From NCBI RefSeq assembly GCF_036013955.1, contig NZ_CP107903.1, positions 8,494,001 to 8,558,000 of the forward strand: a stretch of 64,000 nt of DNA, read 5' to 3'. Below, one piece after another: positions 17,251 through 25,800 of the stretch. The notes under the pieces are model-generated. The model did not search any database, had not been told where the DNA came from, and was given only the letters and a program-made list of their open reading frames with translations. This stretch comes from Streptomyces sp. NBC_00459. Lineage in GTDB: Bacteria > Actinomycetota > Actinomycetes > Streptomycetales > Streptomycetaceae. A program made the position numbers and the translations under genes. The number at the start of each line of letters is the position of its first letter. Positions within the stretch are counted from its first letter, which is position 1.

Positions 17251-17276
17251 TTCTGAAACGGCCCCTCGATCGTTTT
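17228..17276 (+). terminator. Rho-independent terminator of tRNA-Pro
   Basis: A perfect 20-bp stem (5' arm 17228-17247, GATCGAGGGGCCGTTTCAGA) with loop GCAT and 3' arm 17252-17271 is followed by GTTTTT. It terminates tRNA-Pro transcription. Confidence 0.92.
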
Positions 17277-17457
17277 TGGGGACCAACTGGGGGGACCAAT
17301 CGGGGGACCAGCCTCGTTGGTCGTGCCAGTGGGCCACGCGGTCGGACTCGACGGGAAGCGCGAGGCGACGCGAAGCGTGGCGCGGTGCGCCCGGAGGGCG
17401 GCGCCCACCGACCCGTTCGGCGCGATCGCACCGCGCTGCGGCCGAGCCTCAGCACGC
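17277..17457. other. Intergenic region without convincing gene
   Basis: Between the tRNA terminator and the next hairpin there is G-rich sequence starting with three GGGGACCA-like units (17278-17312). The plus-strand frame reads ...GDQSGDQ..., wording that sometimes ends phage integrases next to tRNA genes, but there is no start and no catalytic motif. No gene is called. Confidence 0.4.
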
Positions 17458-17491
17458 ATGAGTCCCCGCCGGAAGACCGGCGGGGACTCAT
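17458..17491 (-). terminator. Hairpin terminator downstream of the collagen-like gene
   Basis: A 15-bp inverted repeat (ATGAGTCCCCGCCGG, loop AAGA, complementary arm) lies 28 bp after the stop of the collagen-like gene. There is no T-run, which is usual for Streptomyces terminators. Confidence 0.75.
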
Positions 17492-17519
17492 AGGCAAAAG
17501 GCGGTCGTGAGCTGTGTGG

Positions 17520-18425
17520 TCAGCTGCAGACCACGTAGACCGTAATGGTGGTGATGGCACCCGCCGTCGCGGTCACGGTCCAGTGGTTTCCGTTCGGGTA
17601 GGTCTGCCCGAGGACGGTGGCGAGGCCAGTGGCAGACAGACCTCCGGAGATGGGAGTGGTGCCGGCCGGACATGACGGGGAGTCGTAGGACGCGTTGACG
17701 CCCAACAGGACGTTGTAGTTCTGGGAGAGGATCGTCGCATCCACCGGTCCGGTTGCGCCGGTGGGGCCGGTGGCACCCGCGGAACCGTCGACGCCTGCAG
17801 GGCCCGTGGGGCCAGTGGGCCCGGTTGCTCCGGTGGCGCCGGTTGCGCCGGTTGCGCCCGTGGCACCTGTTGCGCCGGTGGCTCCGTCGACGCCTGCAGG
17901 GCCCGTGGGGCCAGTGGGCCCGGTTGCTCCGGTGGCGCCCGTTGCTCCCGTGGCGCCGGTTGCACCCGTCGGACCGGTGGGTCCGGTCGGGCCAGTCGCG
18001 CCGTCGGTTCCGTCAGTACCGTCGGTTCCATCTGTGCCGTCAGTACCGTCGGTTCCGTCAGTACCGTCGGTTCCATCAGTGCCGTCAGTACCGTCGGTAC
18101 CCGCAGGGCCGGTCGGACCCGTGGGACCCGTAGGACCCGTGGGGCCGGTGTCACCCTGTGGGCCGGGGCCGGGGCCGTCTCCGTGGTCGCCGTCGTCGCC
18201 GTAGTGGTTCTGGTCGTCGCACTGGTCGTCGTGGCATTCGATGCCGGCCGGGGTGGCCGAGGATATGTTGGCCACCGTCTTCGTGTGTGCCATTGCTAGC
18301 GCCGGGCTGGCCATGCCCGTGAGCACGAGAGCGAGGGACGCGAGGCTGCTGCCCGCAATCCACGTGCTCCGCCTGGTGAGCGGGAGCGGGCCGAGGGAGG
18401 AACTTGTCCTGGAGTCAGGACTCAT
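17520..18425 (-). CDS. Secreted collagen-like protein (46 Gly-X-Y triplets)
   Basis: The 301-residue protein has a Sec signal peptide (basic RR at 18-19, hydrophobic 22-40, cleavage likely after ASPALA44). An Asp/His-rich linker with two Cys follows. Residues 91-228 are an uninterrupted collagen-like tract of 46 Gly-X-Y triplets: GPT and GAT units, and 11 consecutive GTD. A ~70-residue C-terminal domain ends ITVYVVCS. The Thr-rich Y positions are candidate O-glycosylation sites, as in Bacillus BclA. There is no proline in Y position, so no animal-type hydroxylation is implied. AGGAG precedes ATG 18425. The gene is divergent from a glycosyltransferase 405 bp away and lies in the islet next to tRNA-Pro. 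Surface or spore-coat role is inference. Confidence 0.88.
   Translation of the reverse strand: MSPDSRTSSSLGPLPLTRRSTWIAGSSLASLALVLTGMASPALAMAHTKTVANISSATPAGIECHDDQCDDQNHYGDDGDHGDGPGPGPQGDTGPTGPTGPTGPTGPAGTDGTDGTDGTDGTDGTDGTDGTDGTDGTDGTDGATGPTGPTGPTGATGATGATGATGATGPTGPTGPAGVDGATGATGATGATGATGATGATGPTGPTGPAGVDGSAGATGPTGATGPVDATILSQNYNVLLGVNASYDSPSCPAGTTPISGGLSATGLATVLGQTYPNGNHWTVTATAGAITTITVYVVCS
17760..18140 (-). repeat. Tandem coding repeats of the collagen-like tract
   Basis: Nine-base Gly-X-Y codon units are repeated throughout. A longer near-identical block (CTCCGTCGACGCCTGCAGGG and onward, about 60 bases) occurs twice around 17790 and 17882. The GTD part (about 18000-18100) is a repeated GTCAGTACCGTCGGTTCC-type unit. 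Such repeats are prone to copy-number change. Confidence 0.8.
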
Positions 18426-18830
18426 GCGATCTCCTGATCTCTCGAAGTTGATTACTCACGCCACCCCGGCAGGGGCAGCAAAATCACCATTACCATGTGC
18501 GACTGATCGCTCACTTTGTATGACGACGTCGCTTCGTCCGGGCCTCAGCCGGTCTGTTGTTGTGTCCATGACGTCCTCTGGGGGACTTCGGCGAGACCGG
18601 CCGAATGCGCGGCACCTGCCGCGTGCATCTCCTCTGCGGGGCAGGGGTGGTAGGTGGTCCACCGGCGCCCGTCCGCTTCTGCCGCCCGGTCCGGCACGCT
18701 CATAACAAGAATCGGCGTTGCGTCGACAATCTCCGAGTCGAAGTGTCTAAAGTGATTGCGGCCACTTCCCCGTGCGATTCAGCCTTTATTGTCATGCTCG
18801 ATTGCGAAACTCGACGGTAGGGACAGGACC
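18426..18830. other. Divergent promoter region of the collagen-like and glycosyltransferase genes
   Basis: This 405-bp gap is visibly richer in A/T than the surroundings, for example around 18476-18530 and 18700-18800. It must hold both divergent promoters. I see no convincing small gene and no clear operator. Confidence 0.5.
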
Positions 18831-19919
18831 ATGAAGCCGACCATCTGCCTCTGCATGATCGTAAAGAACGAATCGGCGGTAATTGAGCGGTGTATCGCCT
18901 CGGTACGCGACATCGTCGACACCTGGATCATCTCTGACACGGGCTCGACGGATGGCACTCAGGATCTGATTCGAAAAGCCTTCGATGGTGTCCCGGGTGA
19001 GCTGCATGAAGATCCCTGGGTCAACTTCGGGGTGAATCGCACACTCAACATCGAACGCGCCCGCGGGAAAGCCGACTACCTGCTTCTGATGGACGCCGAC
19101 ATGACCATTCGGCAAGAGGGGCCGTTGCCTTCGCTGTCCTGTGCGTCCTACATGATCCCGCACGCCGGGAGTCTCTCCTACCGAATCAAGCGTCTCGTCC
19201 GCGGCGATCTGCACTGGCGCTACGAAGGCGTGACGCACGAGTACCTGACGGCCGACGAGGAGCACGAACAGGAGAACCTCGACGCCCTCGTGATCGAGCA
19301 CTTCGCCGACGGTGGCTCCCGGCACGACAAGTTCGAACGGGACATGGCCCTGCTGAGCGCGGAGATCGAGCGCGATCCCACGAACGCGCGCAGCGTGTTC
19401 TACCTGGCTCAGACCATGCGTGACATGGGTCGCACCGAAGAGGCGATCGCCCTTTACGAACGCCGCGCGGAGATGGGCGGCTGGGGAGAGGAGGTCTATT
19501 ACTCACTCCTGCAGGCGGGAATCCTCAAGGACAAGTCCGGTGACTGGCCGGGAGCCATGGACACCCTCTCGCGGGCGTGGGAACAGCGGCCGCAGCGCCT
19601 CGAAGCGTGCTTCGAATTGGTCTCACGCCTGCGGAAGCGTGGAAACTATCGCACCGGGCATGCCTTCGCGTGCGCGGGGATCAATCGTGCGGAGCCCGAC
19701 GACATTCTCTTCACTCACCCATGGGTCTACAAATGGGGGCTGCTCTTCGAATATTCGGTCGTCGCTTACTGGGCAGGGGATATTCAGGGCTCTCTCGAAG
19801 CGTGTGACCGTCTCCTGACCATTCCTGACCTGCCGGAAGCGCATCGTCTGCAGACACTGCGGAATCGCGATTTTGCCGTCGCCCGGAAAGCCGAAGAATC
19901 GAGCAGGGTCAAGGGGTGA
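18831..19919 (+). CDS. GT2-family glycosyltransferase with TPR-like C-terminus
   Basis: The 362-residue protein starts MKPTICLCMIVKNESAVIERC, the standard start of GT-A family 2 enzymes. It has the nucleotide-sugar region DTWIISDTGSTDGT and the metal-binding DxD in LLLMDADMTI. From about residue 190, helical repeats of TPR type follow (YLAQTMRDMGRTEEAIALYERR). This SunS/tetratricopeptide architecture occurs in protein glycosyltransferases. It is transcribed away from the Thr-rich collagen-like gene, which is the obvious candidate acceptor (inference). ATG 18831 follows GGACAGGA. Codon use is less G/C-biased than in neighbours, suggesting acquisition. Donor sugar unknown. Confidence 0.88.
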   Translation: MKPTICLCMIVKNESAVIERCIASVRDIVDTWIISDTGSTDGTQDLIRKAFDGVPGELHEDPWVNFGVNRTLNIERARGKADYLLLMDADMTIRQEGPLPSLSCASYMIPHAGSLSYRIKRLVRGDLHWRYEGVTHEYLTADEEHEQENLDALVIEHFADGGSRHDKFERDMALLSAEIERDPTNARSVFYLAQTMRDMGRTEEAIALYERRAEMGGWGEEVYYSLLQAGILKDKSGDWPGAMDTLSRAWEQRPQRLEACFELVSRLRKRGNYRTGHAFACAGINRAEPDDILFTHPWVYKWGLLFEYSVVAYWAGDIQGSLEACDRLLTIPDLPEAHRLQTLRNRDFAVARKAEESSRVKG

Positions 19920-19974
19920 GCGGCGCAGTGGCCAGGGGTCGGAATTTGGATGCGGCCACCTGTGTCAGGCGTTC

Positions 19975-20012
19975 CTCGCGAGAGCCGTAGATCGAGGGGC
20001 TGTTTCGGATGT
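19975..20012 (+). repeat. Right copy of islet-flanking imperfect direct repeat
   Basis: CTCGCGAGAGCCGTAGATCG and the following arm repeats the sequence just after tRNA-Pro (17213-17250) with about seven mismatches in 37. See the left copy. Confidence 0.6.
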
Positions 20013-20038
20013 GATGGATCCGAAGCAGCCCCTCGATC
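19990..20038 (+). terminator. Hairpin terminator after the glycosyltransferase
   Basis: GATCGAGGGGCTG..TTCGGAT pairs with ATCCGAA..CAGCCCCTCGATC across a short loop. The stem base is the same as in the tRNA-Pro terminator. It lies between the converging glycosyltransferase and NmrA-like genes and may serve both. Confidence 0.82.
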
Positions 20039-20067
20039 GTCGTCGGGGACTTCGTCGACGACAGTAC

Positions 20068-20814
20068 TTACTGCTGCTGTGCGACCCAGTCGGCGAAGCG
20101 GGTCTCGGTGATGTGCGCGTCCGGCCCCGGGACGAGCGTGGTGTCCTCCAACTCGGCACCGGAGTACGGGGCGTGCGGGTCCGTGACGACCGTGCGCGGG
20201 TCGTTCCTGGCGGCGAGTACCTTGCGCAGGAGTTCGTCGAGCTGGAACCGGTCGGGGCCGGCGATCTCCACCACGCCGTTGACCGGGGTGCCGACCGCGG
20301 TGCGGCCGACGGCCGCGGCCACGTCGGCGGAGTGGATGGGCTGGAACCTGACGGGGGCCAGGCGCACGGTGTCGCCCTCGGTGGACATGTCCGCGATCGC
20401 GTCGACGAACTCGAAGAACTGGGTGGCGTGGACGATGGAGTACGGGATGCCGGCCTCCTTGATCAGTTCCTCCTGGACCTGCTTGGCGCGGAAGTAGCCG
20501 CTCGCCTGGAGGCGCTGTGTGCCGACCACCGACAGTGCCACGTGATGTGTCACGCCGGCTTCGGCCTCCGCCTTGAGGAGGTTGGTCGTCGAGGCACGGA
20601 AGAAGTCCATGACGGGCCGGTCCTCGAAGGAGGGCGAGTTGGACACGTCGACCACGACCGACGCGCCCTTCAGGGCTTCTGCCAGGCCCTCGCCCGTCAG
20701 GGTGTTGACGCCGGTGTTGGGCGAGGCCGCGACCGCCTCGTGCCCCTGGGCGCTGAGCTCGGCGACCAGCTTCGAGCCGATGAGTCCTGTTCCACCGATC
20801 ACTACGATCTTCAT
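20068..20814 (-). CDS. NAD(P)H-binding NmrA-like / atypical SDR reductase
   Basis: The 248-residue protein starts MKIVVIGGTGLIGSKLVAEL; GGTGLIG is the dinucleotide motif of extended/atypical SDRs. NSPSFEDRPVMDFF and the central VALSVVGTQRLQASGYFRAKQVQEE (with YFRAK as a Tyr/Lys-type motif) fit NmrA/SDR_a5 proteins. These are redox sensors, quinone reductases or epimerase-like enzymes. It is separated by ~100 bp from the flavohemoglobin gene on the same strand and may be unrelated to it. Substrate unknown. Confidence 0.85.
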   Translation of the reverse strand: MKIVVIGGTGLIGSKLVAELSAQGHEAVAASPNTGVNTLTGEGLAEALKGASVVVDVSNSPSFEDRPVMDFFRASTTNLLKAEAEAGVTHHVALSVVGTQRLQASGYFRAKQVQEELIKEAGIPYSIVHATQFFEFVDAIADMSTEGDTVRLAPVRFQPIHSADVAAAVGRTAVGTPVNGVVEIAGPDRFQLDELLRKVLAARNDPRTVVTDPHAPYSGAELEDTTLVPGPDAHITETRFADWVAQQQ

Positions 20815-20917
20815 GACGGATTCCTCCCGCGTTCGGTCTCTGTACCGGAAAGACCGGGCAGCGGCTCGGCCTGTGACAGGTGGTCGCCGGAATCGTGAAA
20901 ATTTCCTGGCGCGCCCC

Positions 20918-22117
20918 TCAGCGCCACAGGTCGGGGCCGAAGACCTCGTAGTGGACGGCGGCGGGGCGCAGCCCCTTGGCCAGCAGCTCGCCGCGTACCG
21001 CGCGCATGAAGGGCAACGGTCCGCAGAGGTAGGCGGTGGTCTCGGGGGCGATCGTGAGGTGGCCGAGCGTGGCGCGGCCGGCGAGGACATGGGCACCGGG
21101 GGAGCGGTGGGCGTCGTTCTCGTACCACAGATGAAGATCTGCGCCGGTCAGACGGCTGACGAGGTCCGCCTGCTCGGCACGGTGGATGTGGTCGCCGGGA
21201 GCGCGGTCGGCGTGGACGACGGTGACGGTACGCGGTGAGGAGGTGAGGGCGAGGTGGTCGAGCATCGACAGCATGGGGGTGATTCCGATGCCGGCGGAGG
21301 CGAGGAGGAGGGGGGTCTCGGTCTCGGGGAGTACGAGGTCACCGGCGGGCAGTGAGACATCCAGGATGTCGCCCACCGTGGCGTGGGTGTGCAGCCAGGA
21401 GGACACCTCGCCGGCGGGGAGGGTGGCGTCGGCGGCCTTCTCCTGCTTGACGGTGATACGCCAGGTCTTGTGATCGGGGGCGCTGGACAGGCTGTACTGG
21501 CGGATCTGGTGGGCGCCGTCGGGCAGTTCCACGCGGACACTGACGTACTGGCCGGGCCGGAAGGGCGCGGTGGGGCGGCCGTCGGGCCGGCGCAGGACCA
21601 GGGAGATGGCGTCGGTGGACTCCTGGCGGCGTTCTGCTATCTCCATGCGCCGCCATACGTCGCCGTTGTTCACGCCGGACTCGGCGTACAGACGGGCCTC
21701 GACGGCGATCAGGGCGTTGGCCATCAACCAATAGACCTCGTCCCAGGCGGCGCCGACCTCGGGGGTGACGGCATCGCCGAGGACCTCGGCGACCGCCCCG
21801 AGCAGGTGGCGTCCTACCAGCGGGTACTTGTCGGCTGTGATGCCGAGTGAGACGTGCTTGTGGGCGATGCGCGACAGGATGGCGTCCGGGCGCTCGTCGG
21901 GCCGCTCGACCAGGAGGGTGGCGAAGGCCGCCACCGAGCCGGCCAGTGCCTCGCGCTGAGCGCCGGTGACCTGGTTGGTCCGGTTGAACAGGTGCTGCAG
22001 CAGCTCCGGACGCTCCTCGAACATCCGCCGGTAGAACAACTCTGTGATCGTGTTCAGTGAGGCTCCCACCAGGGGAAGCGTCGCCCGGACGACGGGAACC
22101 GATTGCGCAGACAGCAT
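20918..22117 (-). CDS. hmp: Flavohemoglobin / nitric oxide dioxygenase
   Basis: The 399-residue protein has an N-terminal globin domain (about 1-140, heme His in IAHKHVSLGI), a FAD-binding domain (about 150-255, RQYSLSSAP) and an NAD-binding domain (about 260-395, ASAGIGITPMLSML and YLCGPLPFM). It converts NO and oxygen to nitrate using NAD(P)H. ATG 22117 is preferred over the in-frame ATG 22126 because AGGAG lies 8-9 bases before it. A 23-bp NsrR-type operator lies in its promoter and the nsrR gene is directly upstream on the same strand, so it is NO-inducible by NsrR derepression. Confidence 0.96.
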   Translation of the reverse strand: MLSAQSVPVVRATLPLVGASLNTITELFYRRMFEERPELLQHLFNRTNQVTGAQREALAGSVAAFATLLVERPDERPDAILSRIAHKHVSLGITADKYPLVGRHLLGAVAEVLGDAVTPEVGAAWDEVYWLMANALIAVEARLYAESGVNNGDVWRRMEIAERRQESTDAISLVLRRPDGRPTAPFRPGQYVSVRVELPDGAHQIRQYSLSSAPDHKTWRITVKQEKAADATLPAGEVSSWLHTHATVGDILDVSLPAGDLVLPETETPLLLASAGIGITPMLSMLDHLALTSSPRTVTVVHADRAPGDHIHRAEQADLVSRLTGADLHLWYENDAHRSPGAHVLAGRATLGHLTIAPETTAYLCGPLPFMRAVRGELLAKGLRPAAVHYEVFGPDLWR

Positions 22118-22152
22118 CCGACACACTCCTGGGTCGATCGATGTTCCAGATG

Positions 22153-22175
22153 AATTGGTATGTGAGATTCGTATT
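22153..22175 (-). promoter_or_regulatory. NsrR operator in front of the flavohemoglobin gene
   Basis: Read on the minus strand, the site begins AATACGAATCTCA and ends CATACCAATT: 23 bp of imperfect dyad. It agrees closely, as I remember it, with the published Streptomyces coelicolor NsrR sites of hmpA1. It is 36 bp upstream of ATG 22117. Confidence 0.85.
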
Positions 22176-22229
22176 TTTGGTCGCGGTCTCTGCTCGGAGC
22201 CTGCGATCTCGTCGACGGTGGTCGGGCGG

Positions 22230-22670
22230 TCAGCTCGGTGGAGCGCTCAGTGCCAATAGCACCGGGCCCGTCGGTGAGGCCACCAGGTCGGCCACGGTCA
22301 CGCCGTTCAGTGAGGAGTAGAAGGCCTCCTGCGCCTCTCGCAGCGCCCGCCTCAGTCGGCAGGCGCCCGAGAGGGGACAGGGGGTGTCACCCTCGCACAC
22401 GACTGCTTCCCGGTCCCCTTCCAGTGTCCTGGCCAGATCTCCCACGCGAGTGCGCCCGCCCGCGCTGGTGAGCGTCAGTCCGCCGTTGCGCCCGCGCCGC
22501 GCTTCCAGCACCCCCAGGTGCTGCAACTGTGCGATGGCTTTCGCCATGTGCGTATAGGGGACGTTCATGGAGTCGGCGATCTGCCTTGTGGTCAGCAGCT
22601 CCTCGCTTTCCACGACGGCGAGACGCATCACTGCCCGGAGGGCGAGATCCGTGTATCTGGTCAGCCTCAC
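22230..22670 (-). CDS. nsrR: Rrf2-family nitric-oxide-sensing repressor NsrR
   Basis: The 146-residue protein has the Rrf2 winged helix (MRLTRYTDLALRAVMRLA; recognition VPYTHMAKAIAQLQHLG). The [Fe-S] ligand cysteines are Cys92, Cys98 and Cys104 (CEGDTPCPLSGAC). Asp8, the fourth ligand in Streptomyces NsrR, is also present. NO destroys the [4Fe-4S] cluster and releases DNA. GTG 22670 is the start. It lies upstream of hmp with the operator in between, and a second dyad in front of it suggests autoregulation. Confidence 0.94.
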   Translation of the reverse strand: MRLTRYTDLALRAVMRLAVVESEELLTTRQIADSMNVPYTHMAKAIAQLQHLGVLEARRGRNGGLTLTSAGGRTRVGDLARTLEGDREAVVCEGDTPCPLSGACRLRRALREAQEAFYSSLNGVTVADLVASPTGPVLLALSAPPS

Positions 22671-22689
22671 GGTGACAGGTTATCAATGT

Positions 22690-22704
22690 TGCATCGGAGA
22701 TGCA
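22690..22704 (-). promoter_or_regulatory. Inverted repeat upstream of nsrR, probable autoregulatory site
   Basis: TGCATC-GGA-GATGCA (6+3+6 perfect dyad) sits 20 bp upstream of the nsrR start inside the wider stretch AATATGCATCTCCGATG. This resembles the GCATCTGAGAT core reported for the S. coelicolor nsrR operator. Confidence 0.6.
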
Positions 22705-22814
22705 TATTTGGAGGGGGTTCGGCGCCGGAAACGCCGAGGGCGCGCACACCGAGCGGGCTGTGAGGCCCAACTCCGTGTGCGCGCCCTTGTGTTCGGCGCT
22801 ACTTGGCTATCTGG

Positions 22815-25800
22815 CTAGCGGCCGAGGACGATGCCCTTGGTCGCGGTCCCCGTGCGGTTGTCGTACACGACATCGCCCGTGGACTTCTTCCAGATCCGGA
22901 TGCGGAACGTGTCCGGCTTGTCCGTCGCCGTGATGCGGAAGGCGTAGCCGTCCTTGCCGTTGACCGAGCCGGAGCCCTGGTACACCGCAGTGGAGCCGGT
23001 GACCACCAGCCAGTCGGAGGACGTGGAGCGCAGCCGCACCTTCGCCTTGGACTTGCCGGGCGCCGCGAGGTCGAAGGAGGCCGTGGCCGTCGGGACCGTG
23101 GCGCCCTTCCGGTAGAAGGCCCCGAAGGAGAAGGAGGCCTTGCCGGTCAGCTTCGGGTCGGCCGGGTAGGCGCCCGGCCGGGACGCGATCACGCCGGTGC
23201 CCGCCACGGTGCCGGCCTTGGGGTCGTACACGACCAGCTCGGGGAGCTGGGCGGTGGCCGCGGCCCTGTCGTCGTCCGTCACCGTGATCGTCGGGCGGAA
23301 GATGCCCGCCTTCAGGTAGGCGTGGCTCGCCTCGCAGGTGCCGTTCGTGACCTTGCCGGTTGTCGGGGTGGTGCCGTCCTTCCAGTCGATCCGGCAGGTG
23401 TGGGTGTCGGCGCGGCCCGGGTCGGTGAACTTCGCCGAGATGCGCACCGGGGTGTTCTTGCCGGCCGGGACCGGGGTCTTCGGGCCCTGGACCGAGGTGA
23501 TCGACGGCGGCGCGTTGGTGACCGTCACCGTCAGGGTGTCCTTGCTGCGGCCACCCGTCAGCGTGACCTCGTACGTGCCGTTGTCCTGGCAGGTGATGGA
23601 CGTCGGGATCGTGGTCCTGCTGGAGAACGTGCAGGGGGCTGTCGGGTTGACGCTCCAACTCGGCTTGCCTGCCCCGGAGATGGTGCCCGTGAGCGGGATC
23701 GCGCTGCCTTCCTGGCCAGTTGCGTCCGCACCCGCGTGGACGATCGTCACCGGGTCGATGCTCGACAGGGTCGGGATCACCTTCTTGATCGATCCGTCGG
23801 CGTCGAACTCCATCTTGTCGATGGTCGTCTCGCGGTGCATGCCGTCACCGCCGGGGATCGCGAAGCGGTGGTAGACGATGTACCAGTCGTCGGTGTTCGG
23901 GACGTGGACTATCGAGTGGTGGCCCGTGCCCTTGATGCCCAGGGAGAGGTCCTTCTGGAGGATCACACCGCGCTTGGTCCAGGGGCCCGTGGGCGAGGAA
24001 CCGGTCGCGTAGGCCACCTGGTAGTTCTCGTCCCGGGTGTCGTTCTCCGACCACGTCAGGTAGTAGGTCCCGTTGCGCTTGATGACGAACGAGCCCTCGT
24101 TGTAGTTGCTCGGCGTGATGTCGGTGACCTTCGACGAGTCGAAGGAGACCATGTCCGCGTTGAGCGGCACCACGTAGGCCCTGCCGTTGCCCCAGTACAG
24201 GTACGACTGGCCGTCGTCGTCGGTGAAGACCGCCGGGTCGATCATCTGGCCCGGGCGGTCACCGGCCTTCAGCAGCGGCTTGCCCAGGGCGTCCTTGAAG
24301 GGGCCCGTCGGGGAGTCCGACACCGCCACACCGATGTTCGCGTCGGCGCAGAAGTAGAAGTAGTACTTGCCGTTCTTCTCCTCCATGGCCGGCGCCCAGG
24401 CGCGGCTGTCGGCCCAGCTGACGTCGGGACCGAGGTCCAGGATGACTCCGTGGTCCTTCCAGTGGACCAGGTCCGTGGAGGAGTACGCCTTGAACTGCGT
24501 ACCGCTCCAGCCCTCGAAGCCGTCGGTGGTCGGGTAGATGTAGAAGGTGTCGCCGAAGCGGACGATGTTCGGGTCGGCGTTCAGGCCCGGCAGCACCGGG
24601 CTCTTCATCTCCACGGCCGACACCGTCCAGGTGCGCTTCTTGCCGTCGGAGCCGGTGACCTCGTACGTGAGCGGCTTGGTGAAGTCGCGCAGGGTGCCGG
24701 AGGCGGGGCTGATGGTCGCGCCGTGGGCCAGGGTGAACTCCGGTGCCAGGGCCTTGACGTTGCTGCCCGGGGTGAGCGGCAGGACGATCTTGCTGTCCTT
24801 GTCGGTGATGATCGCGTCGACCTTGAGCGCCGGGTGGGTCGCCGCGGCGATCCCGGTGGTGTTGCCGCTGATCTCCAGGACCTCGGCGGGCGTCAGGGCC
24901 CGGTTGTAGATCCGGAAGTCGTCGACCTCGCCGCCGAAGTACGGGTCCGGGGAGTACATGGACTTGCCGATGTAGCCGGAGTAGTCCTTCGCCGGGTCGT
25001 ACAGTTCGGACGGCTTGATGGTGACCCCGTTCACGCGGGCCGCCTCGGCGCCGTCCACGTAGAGGATCGCCGTCTCGGTCGCGCCGTTCAGGGTGACGGT
25101 GAGGTGCTTCCACTGGCCGGCGGTGAGCTGCGAGCCGCCGATCATCTGCTTCTCACCGGACCAAGTTGCCTTGGTGATCGCGGAGAAGAGCTTCCCGCCG
25201 CCGTTGGAGGGCGTGGCGAACAGGTACTTGTTGCTGTCGGGGCCGAGGCCGAACAGCCACTGGAAGTTGTCGCCGCCCTTCCACTTGACGTACGTGGAGA
25301 CGGTGACGCTGCTGGTGTCCTTCAGCACCCCGTTGGGGATCTTGACGTACGGCGAGCTGGAGCTGCTGTTGCCGCCGGACATCTTGAAGGAGCCGCCCTC
25401 GACGCCCGTGCCGAAGTCGGGAGTTCGGACGTACGTGCCGTGGTAGCCGTGGCCGCTGGAGTCGCGGGCGATGCTGCCGCCGGTCTCGTCGAAGTCGTAG
25501 TGCAGGAGCAGGTCGGCCGGGACGTCCGGGCCCTCGGCGGAGACCGTGACCTCGGCGCTGACCGTGATCGCGGAGTCGCCCGCCAGGTCGCCCTTCACCG
25601 TGAAGGTGCCGGCCTGCGCGTACTGCGACTCGGCCACGGCCTCCCAGGTGACGGCGACGGGCCGCTTCACACCGTCCGCCGACTCGGCGATGACGGTGGC
25701 GGGCAGGACCGGGGCGTCACCGATGCGCGTGACGACCTTGACGTCCTCGGCGCTGGTGATGATCTGGTCGGGCTGGTAGGTCTTCAGGAGCCGGTCGTAC

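Noticed and set aside
17216..17461. Possible phage integrase tail (..GDQSGDQ..) next to tRNA-Pro
   Set aside because: Too short, no catalytic R-H-R-Y residues, no start; likely chance wording from G-rich DNA.
17760..18140. CRISPR-like regular repeats
   Set aside because: The periodicity is 9 bases and encodes Gly-X-Y triplets; no spacers of constant length and no cas genes.
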